Below are positions 1 to 5,240 of a DNA stretch of 5,240 bases, piece by piece (within the stretch, counting starts at the first letter, position 1; every line of letters starts with the position of its first letter). Source of the stretch: Nitrosomonadales bacterium (GTDB lineage Bacteria > Pseudomonadota > Gammaproteobacteria > Burkholderiales > SG8-41); assembly GCA_009885185.1 (NCBI GenBank), contig VFLF01000705.1:1-5240 (forward strand), given 5' to 3'. Both the position numbers and the translations under genes were made by a program. A model generated the notes under the pieces. The model had not been told where the DNA came from and ran no database searches. It saw only the letters and a list, made by a program, of their open reading frames with translations.

Positions 1-795
1 CATCGGCGGACTGACCATCGGCATTGGCGCGTTCATGCTGCTGATTGGCCAGTCGATGACTGGGCCGGTGACAGTGGCGATCATATCGGCCAGCATGCCG
101 CTGATCGGTATCGCAATCGTTTCATGGGCGCAGTGCATCAGCGCGTCCGATACGCCCGCGCCCTCGTTGCCGAAGACGAGCGCGATTTTGCCGGTGAGAT
201 TGCTGTTGAACACGCTCTGGGTTGCGCCTAACTGCGTCGCCAGCACGCGCCCCGGATATGCGCGGGCCAGCGCGAGGAGGTCGATGCGCTCGTAAATCTC
301 CAGACCGAAATGCGCGCCCATGGCGGCACGCAGCACACGCGGTGACCATGCGCTAACTGATTGTTTTGAAAGGAATATTTGTTTTACGCCCGAAGCGACG
401 CAGGAGCGCAGTATCGAGCCCAGGTTGCCGGGGTCCTGGATGTCTTCGAGCATGACGCAGGTTTGCAGCGCATCAGGCAGCGATTCGCGCCGCGGTGTCT
501 TGATGGCGGCGATGATGCCGGTGGGGGTGGCTACCGACGACAGTTGTTTGAACAGGTGGTCGCTTAACATCAGTGTCGCTGCGGCGCTTTGCAATAGCGT
601 TTTGATTTCAGCTTTATCGGCGCCGGATTGGCTGACGATGAGTTGTTCGGGTGCGCCGCGATGTTGTTGATACGCTTGCACCAGATGCACGCCGTCGAGC
701 AACGAAAGCCCCGCGAGCCTGCGCTCGCGCGAGGATTCGACTAGCTTTAACAAGGATTTGAACTGCGCGTTATCCGCCGAAGTGATTTGTTTCAC
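1..795 (-). CDS. TrmH/SpoU-family RNA 2'-O-methyltransferase, 3' end lost at a junction
   Basis: Predicted SAM-dependent ribose 2'-O-methyltransferase acting on rRNA or tRNA in the cytoplasm; the exact target cannot be read from the sequence. An N-terminal substrate-binding region (about residues 1-95, with the typical LLDGVHL at 32-38) precedes a SPOUT knot domain. Motif 1 is EDIQDPGNLGSILRS at 117-131, including N124 and the likely catalytic R130; WSPRVLRAAMGAHF follows at 150-163; motif 2 is VFGNEGAGVS at 207-216. The GTG start at 795-793 is chosen because a GAGG lies 5 nt upstream and the family usually begins M-K-x-I-T. The gene starts 7 nt after the senA stop, so it is probably cotranscribed. 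Family similarity runs to IPISGM (229-234, base 94), where motif 3 (normally ESLNV) should follow. Instead the frame continues as an implausible Met/Pro-rich tail with no stop to base 1. The gene is therefore truncated, either biologically or by assembly. The enzyme family is clear, the 3' end is not. Confidence 0.88.
   Translation of the reverse strand, partial: MKQITSADNAQFKSLLKLVESSRERRLAGLSLLDGVHLVQAYQQHRGAPEQLIVSQSGADKAEIKTLLQSAAATLMLSDHLFKQLSSVATPTGIIAAIKTPRRESLPDALQTCVMLEDIQDPGNLGSILRSCVASGVKQIFLSKQSVSAWSPRVLRAAMGAHFGLEIYERIDLLALARAYPGRVLATQLGATQSVFNSNLTGKIALVFGNEGAGVSDALMHCAHETIAIPISGMLADMIATVTGPVIDWPISSMNAPMPMVSPPM
2..97 (+). other. Possible fragment of a DMT/EamA-like membrane protein, joined to the methyltransferase
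   Basis: Read on the plus strand from base 2, this stretch gives a hydrophobic peptide rich in Gly, Ile and Val, including GAFMLLIGQSMTGPVTVA and then IISASMPLIG. This pattern resembles a transmembrane helix pair with the loop and proline-containing helix seen in EamA-type drug/metabolite transporters. The opposite strand over the same bases gives an unnatural Met/Pro/Ser string. The plus frame therefore looks like the real coding frame here, with its 5' end outside the window and its 3' end cut at the junction near base 94. The fragment is about 32 residues, too short for a firm family call; the transporter resemblance is recollection of a pattern, not an alignment. Confidence 0.35.
94..118. 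other. Breakpoint zone between two unrelated coding sequences
   Basis: To the right, the minus strand encodes conserved methyltransferase sequence up to Ile-Ser-Gly-Met (ATG at 96-94). To the left, the plus strand encodes membrane-protein-like sequence. Over about 94-118 both readings look natural (minus IAIPISGM, plus SMPLIGIA), which suggests the two sequences share a short identical stretch here, as in microhomology-mediated rearrangement or a short-overlap misassembly. The exact breakpoint cannot be set from this sequence alone. Confidence 0.5.
354..367 (+). repeat. AT-rich word TAACTNNTTGTTTT, copy 1
   Basis: The sequence is TAACTGATTGTTTT. It lies inside the methyltransferase gene and encodes Lys-Gln-Ser-Val-Ser at residues 144-148, just before the conserved WSPRV, where family members usually have a short Gly/Cys/Ala stretch. 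A degenerate relative lies 18 nt further on at 372-385 (AATATTTGTTTT core). Both stand out against GC-rich surroundings. Confidence 0.5.
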
Positions 796-800
796 GTCAT

Positions 801-804
801 CCTC
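801..804 (-). promoter_or_regulatory. Shine-Dalgarno GAGG for the RNA methyltransferase
   Basis: GAGG on the minus strand overlaps the last bases of the senA TGA stop (805-803) and sits 5 nt before the GTG at 795. It decides the start codon: the ATG at 800-798 is in another frame and meets TGA after one codon. The arrangement suggests translational coupling to senA. Confidence 0.6.
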
Positions 805-2113
805 AATCCAACGCACAGGTTCTGAACCCCGCCAGCACGTCTTGCCGGTCGGGCGTGTAAAAATTGCGCCAGGTGTTTCGCAACAAACTCGCGCGGGTCG
901 CGTAGCAGCCGCCGCGCAGCACTTTGTGGTTGCCGAACCACGGCTCGGAATACTCCTTGTACGGATCACGCACGAAGCCGGGATACGGCGCGAACCAATC
1001 CGCTGTCCACTCCCACACGTTGCCGAACATCTGGCGCACGCCCCATGCGCTGTCGCCCTCTGGAAACGCAGCCACATCGACGGCTTGACTCGCCACGCCA
1101 AACAGGTTGGCGTGCGCGCTGGTGGGCGGCGTGTCGCCCCATGGATAGCGCCGCTTGTTCGCAAGATCGCCGGGCGCGGTGGCAGCGGCGAATTCCCATT
1201 CGGCCTCGGTCGGCAGGCGGCGTTGCGCCCAGCGGCAATAAGCATCGGCTTCGTGCCAGTTCACGTGGATCACGGCAGCATTGGGTCCGAGCGGTTGCGT
1301 TTGATCGAAGCAGCGCACCTGCCAACCTGCGCCCTGCTTTATCCAATACAACGGCGCGTCGGCGTTGGCCTGTGTGCGCCACTGCCAGCCCTCGGCGCTC
1401 CAGCATTCGCGCCGTTGATAACCGCCATCGTTCACGAACGCGGCAAACTCGGCGTTGGTGACGGCGCTGCGCGCCATGCGAAACGGACGCACGCCGATTT
1501 GATGCGCCCACTTCTCGTTGTCGAACACAAAGCCTTCCCCGGTCCGTGCGCCGAGCATGAAGCGACCGCCACCGATGGCGGCATCGCCGCTACATGGAGA
1601 TTCTGTAACTAATTGTTTTTTATGTGATTTCTCACTAGCATACCCCAGCGTCTGACGGGTGTAATGAAACGCTTCGTTATGCATGTCTTCGTGAAACACC
1701 GCGAGTTGCACAAAGTAGCGCAGGTGTTCCGTGGCGCCTTCGCGGTCGATGCGCGCCTGCACGGCATCGAATACCTCGCATAAGTAAGCCAGCGTTTGTT
1801 CGACGGACAGCAGCGGCAGCGTCCAGCGCGCGGCGTGCGGCACGGTGGCGGAGTTGTACAACGCATCCGCCGGCTCGCGCAGGGACGGCGCAAGCGATCC
1901 ATCCGCGCGATAGCGCAAGCACCAGTGCTCCTGAAACCACGCAAGATGGCCCAGCTCCCACAGCGGTGGATTGACGATGCGTAATTGCGGACCGAGCCAT
2001 TGCTCCGGCTGCAAGCTGCCGGAAAACACCAACGTGCGCGCACGCGCGGCGGTGAGCATGCCGCGTAGCGTTGCCGCATCGGGGTGAATTTGCGCGGGTG
2101 TCATCGAAAACAT
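803..2113 (-). CDS. senA: Selenoneine synthase SenA (EgtB-like non-haem iron enzyme)
   Basis: Predicted iron- and oxygen-dependent enzyme that joins a selenosugar to hercynine, giving the precursor of selenoneine, the selenium analogue of ergothioneine. At 436 residues it has the EgtB layout: an N-terminal DinB-like helical domain (about 10-160) and a C-terminal FGE-sulfatase domain (about 178-435). The likely iron ligands are H56 (in LGHLAWF) and H141 and H145 (in the HEDMHNE motif). FGE hallmarks are RLPTEAEWEFAA at 299-310, GNVWEWTADWF at 364-374 and VLRGGCYATR at 398-407. EgtB and OvoA share this architecture; the SenA call rests on the adjacent senB-type gene, so ergothioneine synthesis is the main alternative. 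The ATG at 2113 or the one at 2104 (Met4) could start it; neither has a clear Shine-Dalgarno. The interdomain linker (about 157-178) contains an AT-rich repeat word. The gene is divergent from senB and just upstream of the RNA methyltransferase. Confidence 0.9.
   Translation of the reverse strand: MFSMTPAQIHPDAATLRGMLTAARARTLVFSGSLQPEQWLGPQLRIVNPPLWELGHLAWFQEHWCLRYRADGSLAPSLREPADALYNSATVPHAARWTLPLLSVEQTLAYLCEVFDAVQARIDREGATEHLRYFVQLAVFHEDMHNEAFHYTRQTLGYASEKSHKKQLVTESPCSGDAAIGGGRFMLGARTGEGFVFDNEKWAHQIGVRPFRMARSAVTNAEFAAFVNDGGYQRRECWSAEGWQWRTQANADAPLYWIKQGAGWQVRCFDQTQPLGPNAAVIHVNWHEADAYCRWAQRRLPTEAEWEFAAATAPGDLANKRRYPWGDTPPTSAHANLFGVASQAVDVAAFPEGDSAWGVRQMFGNVWEWTADWFAPYPGFVRDPYKEYSEPWFGNHKVLRGGCYATRASLLRNTWRNFYTPDRQDVLAGFRTCALD
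1606..1619 (+). repeat. AT-rich word TAACTNNTTGTTTT, copy 2
   Basis: The sequence is TAACTAATTGTTTT, followed by two more T. It lies in senA and encodes about residues 165-170 (Lys-Lys-Gln-Leu-Val-Thr) in the linker between the DinB-like and FGE domains. The surrounding 1600-1640 patch is clearly AT-richer than the rest of senA and uses codons such as TTA, AAA and TCT that are rare elsewhere in the gene. Confidence 0.5.
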
Positions 2114-2114
2114 T

Positions 2115-2123
2115 TGTTATAGT
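2115..2123 (+). promoter_or_regulatory. Possible extended -10 promoter element for senB
   Basis: TGTTATAGT in the 29-bp senA/senB interval matches an extended -10 element (TG, one base, then TATAGT). A transcript would start near 2130, giving senB a leader of about 13-22 nt. No good -35 box lies at normal spacing, which is tolerated for extended -10 promoters. On the minus strand the same bases offer TATAAC, which could serve senA only with a very short leader. This is pattern matching only. Confidence 0.3.
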
Positions 2124-2142
2124 TGCACGAGTGTATCCCTGA

Positions 2143-3099
2143 TTGCCAACCTTGAAAATCGCTCTCATCACGCCCGCCGCGCCTGGTTCCCGTCACGGCA
2201 ATCGCGGCACGGCCATGCGCTGGGCGGGCATGTTGCGTGAGTTGGGCCACACGGTGTCGATACAGGTGGATTGGGACGGCGCGCCGGTGGATATGATGCT
2301 GGCGCTGCACGCGCGGCGCAGTCACGATTCCATTCGCAATTTCGCGCTGTGCTGCCCGGATCATCCGCTGATACTGACACTGACCGGCACCGATCTTTAC
2401 CGCGACATACACACAGACGAGACGGCGCGGGAGTCGATGCAACTCGCCACGCGCATGGTTGTGTTGCAGGAGATGGGACTTGCCGAGCTGTCGCCCGCGC
2501 TGCGCCGGAAAACCCGCGTGGTGGTTCAGTCGGCGCAGGTGGTGCCGCGCACCCCGCCGCTGACATCGTGTTTTGAGATTACCGTCAGCGGCCATCTGCG
2601 CGAGGAAAAAGACCCGTTTCGCGCAGCGGCGGCGCTGGCGTATTTGCCGCGGGACAGCCGCATCCGTGTCACGCACCTCGGCGGCGCGATGTCGCCGCAG
2701 ATGGCGCGGGAGGCCAAGCAGTGGATGGCGCGCGAGCCGCGCTACCGCTGGCTTGGCGATGTCGCGCACGGCAAGGCGTTGCGCCTGCTGGCGCGCAGCC
2801 GGCTGATGGTTATCAGTTCGCGCATGGAAGGCGGCGCCAATGTGGTGAGCGAAGCGCTGGCGAACAAGGTGCCGGTGATCGCCTCGCGCGTGTCGGGGAA
2901 TATCGGCATGCTGGGAAAAGATTACGCCGGTTACTACGCGCTGGAAGACACGCGCGCGTTGGCGAGGCTGCTGTCACGCGCGGAAAACGATGCGGATTAT
3001 TATCGCAAGCTGGTGTCGCAGTGCCGCTTGCGCAGGCCGTTGGTCACGCACGCCAGCGAGCGGGCGGCGTTAAAAAGCGCTTTGGCGAAAATTACGTAA
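2143..3099 (+). CDS. senB: Selenosugar synthase SenB (GT-B glycosyltransferase)
   Basis: Predicted cytoplasmic enzyme that forms the carbon-selenium bond of a 1-seleno-sugar from selenophosphate and a UDP-sugar, the substrate for SenA. It has 318 residues and a GT-4-like two-domain fold. Features seen: an N-terminal nucleotide-fold strand with TPAAPGSRHGNRGTA (10-24), LHARRS (55-60), LTGTDLYRDI (80-89), GHLREEKDPFRAA at the start of the second domain (150-162), and EGGANVVSEAL with the E229-x7-E237 pair, followed by SGNIGMLG (251-258). LHARRS, TGTDLYRD and GNIGMLG are marks of this family as I know it. An in-frame TGA at 2140-2142 rules out a longer protein, so it starts with TTG at 2143 or TTG at 2152; the latter gives MKIALITPA, more family-like. 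Neither has a clear Shine-Dalgarno. It diverges from senA and ends directly against rnhB, tail to tail. Confidence 0.93.
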   Translation: MPTLKIALITPAAPGSRHGNRGTAMRWAGMLRELGHTVSIQVDWDGAPVDMMLALHARRSHDSIRNFALCCPDHPLILTLTGTDLYRDIHTDETARESMQLATRMVVLQEMGLAELSPALRRKTRVVVQSAQVVPRTPPLTSCFEITVSGHLREEKDPFRAAAALAYLPRDSRIRVTHLGGAMSPQMAREAKQWMAREPRYRWLGDVAHGKALRLLARSRLMVISSRMEGGANVVSEALANKVPVIASRVSGNIGMLGKDYAGYYALEDTRALARLLSRAENDADYYRKLVSQCRLRRPLVTHASERAALKSALAKIT

Positions 3100-3110
3100 C
3101 TATTTGTTTT
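3097..3110 (+). repeat. AT-rich word TAACTNNTTGTTTT, copy 3
   Basis: The sequence is TAACTATTTGTTTT. It begins with the senB TAA stop, contains the rnhB TAG stop on the other strand, and encodes the last residues of RNase HII (Lys-Asn-Lys). It also forms the left arm of the hairpin at 3099-3121. Confidence 0.5.
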
Positions 3111-3126
3111 TAAACAATAGTTTTCT
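3099..3126 (+). terminator. Probable terminator of senB at the convergent junction
   Basis: ACTATT-T-GTTT pairs with AAAC-AATAGT (10 bp with one bulged T and a two-base loop), followed by TTTTCT on the plus strand. It starts at the senB stop codon. The stem is AT-rich and therefore weak. On the minus strand the hairpin overlaps the end of rnhB and has a poorer T-run, so function in both directions is possible but doubtful. Confidence 0.4.
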
Positions 3127-3681
3127 AACCGGCGCGTAGCTGCGTCGATGCACCGGCGACACGCCTTGTGCGTGCAGGGCGGCCATGTGAACCGCCGTGC
3201 CATAGCCTTTGTGCAAATCAAAGCGGTAATGCGGATACTGCTCGTGCAGTTTCAGCATGTCGCGATCACGCGCCACTTTGGCGAGGATCGACGCGGCTGA
3301 AATGGCCGGCTCTTTTGCATCGCCCTTCACAATAGCGCGCGCCGGCATACTCACTGTCGGGCAGTGCAAGCCATCGACCAGAATTTCATGCGGCTGCGTG
3401 GCAAGTTTTTCCACCGCGCGCCGCATCGCCAGCAGGCTTGCCTGCAAAATATTGATGTCGTCGATTTCTTCAACGCTGGCGCTGGCGATGGCCCACGCCA
3501 GCGCGTTTTTCTGAATCACGTCGAACAGCGCATCGCGTTTTTTGGCGGTGAGTTTTTTGGAATCCGCCAGGCCGTTGATAGGCACGGTGGGCGACAGTAT
3601 CACGGCGGCGGCATACACCGGCCCCGCCAGCGGCCCCCTGCCCGCTTCGTCCACGCCGGCGATGAGTTTGGTTTTTTTCAT
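3100..3681 (-). CDS. rnhB: Ribonuclease HII
   Basis: Cytoplasmic endonuclease that cuts the RNA strand of RNA-DNA hybrids and starts removal of single ribonucleotides misincorporated into DNA. It has 193 residues, close to the usual length. [14 protein letters not shown] (9-22) supplies acidic residues D11 and E12; LVDG gives D103; [21 protein letters not shown] (119-139) gives D121. These four match the metal-binding D-E-D-D set of the family (E. coli D16, E17, D108, D126). DSKKLT (40-45) and HKGYGT (157-162) are also present. The ATG at 3681 overlaps the lpxB TGA as ATGA, and a GGAA at 3693-3690 is a usable Shine-Dalgarno, so translation is probably coupled to lpxB. The C-terminus, LLFKNK, is encoded by the AT-rich repeat word, and its stop abuts that of senB. 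Confidence 0.97.
   Translation of the reverse strand: MKKTKLIAGVDEAGRGPLAGPVYAAAVILSPTVPINGLADSKKLTAKKRDALFDVIQKNALAWAIASASVEEIDDINILQASLLAMRRAVEKLATQPHEILVDGLHCPTVSMPARAIVKGDAKEPAISAASILAKVARDRDMLKLHEQYPHYRFDLHKGYGTAVHMAALHAQGVSPVHRRSYAPVRKLLFKNK
3480..3510 (+). terminator. GC-rich hairpin plus T-run inside rnhB, plus strand
   Basis: CGCTGGCG (3480-3487) and CGCCAGCG (3496-3503) form a perfect 8-bp stem with an 8-nt loop, followed two bases later by five T. In form this is an intrinsic terminator for plus-strand transcripts, about 380 bases beyond the senB end and antisense to rnhB. It could stop senB read-through before it runs antisense into lpxB. It lies in an Ala/Ser-rich part of rnhB, where such pairs arise by chance. 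Confidence 0.25.
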
Positions 3682-4823
3682 GCACGCTTTTCCAGATAAG
3701 GCATCACCGCGTCAGCGGCTTTTTGCGAGGTGTTTTGCCGCAAGTCAGTGAGCATGCCCGCAAAGCGCCGGCGTATGCGTTCGCGGCTCGGTGCATCGTT
3801 TAACAGGTCAAGCACGGCTTGCGCCAGGTTTTCCGGCGTGGCGGCATCCTGTAGAAACTCCGGCACGACAAATTCGCCCGCCAGGATATTCGGCAGCCCG
3901 ACATAAGGCTGATAGCGCCGCGGGTTCATCATCCACCAGCTCAAGCGCGGCATGCGGTAGGTGATGACCATCGGCCGTTGCAGCAAGGCGGTTTCGAGCG
4001 TGGCCGTGCCCGAGGCGACCAGCACCACATCCGCGGCGGCGATGGCGTCGTGCGCGTTGCCATTTAGTATCTGCACGTCAAGGCGCCCGGCGCTCGCCAG
4101 CGCATTTTCAAATATTGCGCGGGTTTCGCCATTCACCAACGGCACGACAAATTTGACGGCGGGCGCGGCGGCCGCGATGCGCCACGCGCTGGCCACGAAA
4201 AGGTGCGCCATGCTTTGCAGCTCACTCACGCGGCTACCGGGCAACAAGGCGACCACCGGTGCATCGGCGGGCAGCGCCAGCCACGCACGCACCTCGCGCT
4301 GGGAGGGGTAGTTGTGCAGCATGTCCGCCAGCGGATGCCCGACGTAACTCACCGGCACGCCCGCCTTGTTATAAATTTCACTCTCAAACGGAAACAGGGT
4401 GAGTACGCGATCCACTGCCTGCTTGATCTTGTGGATGCGCTCGCCGCGCCATGCCCAGATCGACGGGCTGACGTAATGGATGGCGGGGATACCCGCCGCT
4501 TTCAGCGAGAGTTCAAGATCAAGGTTGAAATCCGGCGCATCGATGCCGATGAACACCGCGGGCGGGTGCGCCAGCAACTGTTGTTTCAGGCGGCGTCGGA
4601 TAGCGACGATTTCAAGGTAGTGCTTGAGCACCTCGACGTAGCCGCGAACCGCCAGTTTTTCCATCGGGAATAAGGCGTTGACGCCGGCGGCGATCATGCG
4701 CGGCCCGGCGATGCCGGTGAACTTTATGTCGGGCCGGCGCGCCTTGAGCGCGGCGACCAGATGCGCGCCGAGCAGATCACCGGAGGCTTCGCCCGCGACC
4801 AGCGCAATGACAGGCGCAGCCAT
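3678..4823 (-). CDS. lpxB: Lipid-A-disaccharide synthase
   Basis: Membrane-associated GT-B glycosyltransferase (family GT19) that joins UDP-2,3-diacylglucosamine and lipid X to form the lipid A disaccharide 1-phosphate, releasing UDP. It has 381 residues, practically the E. coli length (382). Motifs in order: GEASGD (11-16), IDAPDFN (94-100), SPSIWAWR (119-126), FPFE (144-147), VGHPL (161-165), LPGSR (194-198), SGTATLE (271-277) and GLPNILAGE (309-317), all typical of the family. The ATG at 4823 follows the lpxA stop by 6 nt, without a clear Shine-Dalgarno, and the TGA overlaps the rnhB ATG, so the gene is in the middle of a tightly coupled operon. No missing key residue or frameshift is seen. 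Confidence 0.98.
   Translation of the reverse strand: MAAPVIALVAGEASGDLLGAHLVAALKARRPDIKFTGIAGPRMIAAGVNALFPMEKLAVRGYVEVLKHYLEIVAIRRRLKQQLLAHPPAVFIGIDAPDFNLDLELSLKAAGIPAIHYVSPSIWAWRGERIHKIKQAVDRVLTLFPFESEIYNKAGVPVSYVGHPLADMLHNYPSQREVRAWLALPADAPVVALLPGSRVSELQSMAHLFVASAWRIAAAAPAVKFVVPLVNGETRAIFENALASAGRLDVQILNGNAHDAIAAADVVLVASGTATLETALLQRPMVITYRMPRLSWWMMNPRRYQPYVGLPNILAGEFVVPEFLQDAATPENLAQAVLDLLNDAPSRERIRRRFAGMLTDLRQNTSQKAADAVMPYLEKRA
3690..3693 (-). promoter_or_regulatory. Shine-Dalgarno-like GGAA for rnhB
   Basis: GGAA on the minus strand lies 8 nt before the rnhB ATG, inside the last codons of lpxB. It supports the ATGA-overlap start for rnhB. Confidence 0.4.
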
Positions 4824-4829
4824 GCGGTG

Positions 4830-5240
4830 TCAGCGGATAATGCCGCGGCCCGCAACTGCCAGAAAATCAATCAGCGGCTGCAATTCGGCGCAATCGCGCA
4901 ATTGTTCAGCGAGATGCGTTTTGGCTTGCTCCAGCGTGTCGCCCGCCTTGTACAGGGTTTTGTAGGCGCGCTTGATGGCGGACAACGCCGCCGGGCTGTA
5001 ACCGTGCCGCTTCAAGCCCTCGGCATTGATGCCGAACGGCCCTGCCGGATTACCCGAGGCCGTCACGAACGGCGGAATGTCCTGCAACGCTATCGTGCCC
5101 ATCGCGGTAATGCTGTGTGCGCCGATCCGCACAAATTGATGCACCACCGTGAAGCCGCCCAGAATCGCATGGTCACCCACATGCACATGGCCCGCCAGTT
5201 GCGCGTTGTTGGCGAAGATGGTGTGGTTGCCGATCTGGCA
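4830..5240 (-). CDS. lpxA: UDP-N-acetylglucosamine acyltransferase, C-terminal half
   Basis: Cytoplasmic trimeric enzyme that transfers a 3-hydroxyacyl chain from acyl carrier protein to the 3-OH of UDP-GlcNAc, the first step of lipid A synthesis. Only the last 136 residues are in the window, about half of a usual 260-residue protein; the 5' part, with the catalytic histidine region (E. coli H122/H125), lies beyond base 5240. The visible part starts with left-handed beta-helix turns (CQIGNHTIFANNAQLAGHV), then GGFTVVHQFVRIGAHS, with His residues matching E. coli H144 and H160. Next come PFVTASGNPAGPFGINAEGLKRHG and a C-terminal helical region ending RGIIR, like E. coli RGLIR. The residue at the E. 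coli G173 acyl-ruler position is Met (codon 5102-5100), as in Pseudomonas aeruginosa. lpxB follows after 6 nt. Confidence 0.97.
   Translation of the reverse strand, partial: CQIGNHTIFANNAQLAGHVHVGDHAILGGFTVVHQFVRIGAHSITAMGTIALQDIPPFVTASGNPAGPFGINAEGLKRHGYSPAALSAIKRAYKTLYKAGDTLEQAKTHLAEQLRDCAELQPLIDFLAVAGRGIIR

Noticed and set aside
98..295. Continuation of the plus-strand open frame past the junction
   Set aside because: Beyond about base 118 the minus strand encodes conserved methyltransferase motif 2, while the plus peptide becomes low-quality Ala/Ser/Arg sequence, so it is taken as a shadow.
782..795. Small inverted repeat GTGA-TTTGTT-TCAC at the senA/methyltransferase boundary
   Set aside because: A 4-bp stem is too short to support an operator or terminator call, and no T-run follows it.
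795..800. ATG at 800-798 as a start for the methyltransferase
   Set aside because: It is out of frame and meets TGA after one codon; the GTG at 795 has a better-spaced GAGG and gives the family-like N-terminus.
758..1612. Long plus-strand open frame of 284 codons opposite senA
   Set aside because: It is the antisense shadow of a GC-rich gene whose minus-strand frame carries clear EgtB/SenA motifs; the plus-strand peptide has no recognisable domain.
2101..2769. Minus-strand open frame of 222 codons opposite senB
   Set aside because: Its Arg/His-rich composition is typical of a reverse-strand shadow, and it overlaps the well-supported senB and the start of senA.
1..5240. CRISPR array, tRNA/rRNA, IS element or selenocysteine (recoded TGA) signal
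   Set aside because: No regularly spaced direct repeats, no transposase-like frame, no cloverleaf-like or rRNA stretch, and no in-frame TGA inside the recognised genes, despite the selenium theme.

Overview
The window looks like a chromosomal piece of a GC-rich Gram-negative bacterium, most likely a betaproteobacterium. This is inferred from the gene order lpxA-lpxB-rnhB followed by a SpoU/TrmH-type RNA methyltransferase, and from the style of the LpxA and LpxB proteins. No marker gene fixes the genus.

Right part (about 3100-5240, minus strand): the 3' half of lpxA, then lpxB and rnhB, packed as one operon. lpxA and lpxB are 6 nt apart, and lpxB and rnhB overlap by an ATGA. LpxA and LpxB act in early lipid A synthesis; RNase HII repairs RNA in DNA. 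Centre (803-3099): two divergent genes separated by only 29 bp. The minus-strand gene encodes an EgtB-type non-haem iron enzyme (DinB-like plus FGE-sulfatase domains). The plus-strand gene encodes a GT-B glycosyltransferase of the SenB family. Together they read as the selenoneine pathway pair SenA/SenB: SenB makes a selenosugar from selenophosphate and a UDP-sugar, and SenA joins it to hercynine. The selenophosphate synthetase (SenC/SelD) and the hercynine-forming methyltransferase (EgtD) are not in the window. The pair sits between rnhB and the RNA methyltransferase, genes that are usually neighbours in Betaproteobacteria, so it looks like a cassette set into a housekeeping operon.

Left part (1-795, minus strand): a TrmH-family RNA methyltransferase starting 7 nt after the senA stop. 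Its recognisable sequence ends abruptly at about base 94, just where the third SPOUT motif should begin. Bases 1-93 instead read naturally on the plus strand as a hydrophobic, transporter-like peptide. This is a junction, either a real rearrangement or an assembly chimera.

Other structure: a 14-nt AT-rich word, TAACTNNTTGTTTT, occurs three times in the same orientation (354, 1606, 3097) in otherwise GC-rich coding DNA. One copy supplies the rnhB stop codon and part of a hairpin at the senB/rnhB convergence, where the two stop codons abut with no gap. There are no tRNA, rRNA, CRISPR or IS features, and no gene-free stretch over 300 bases.
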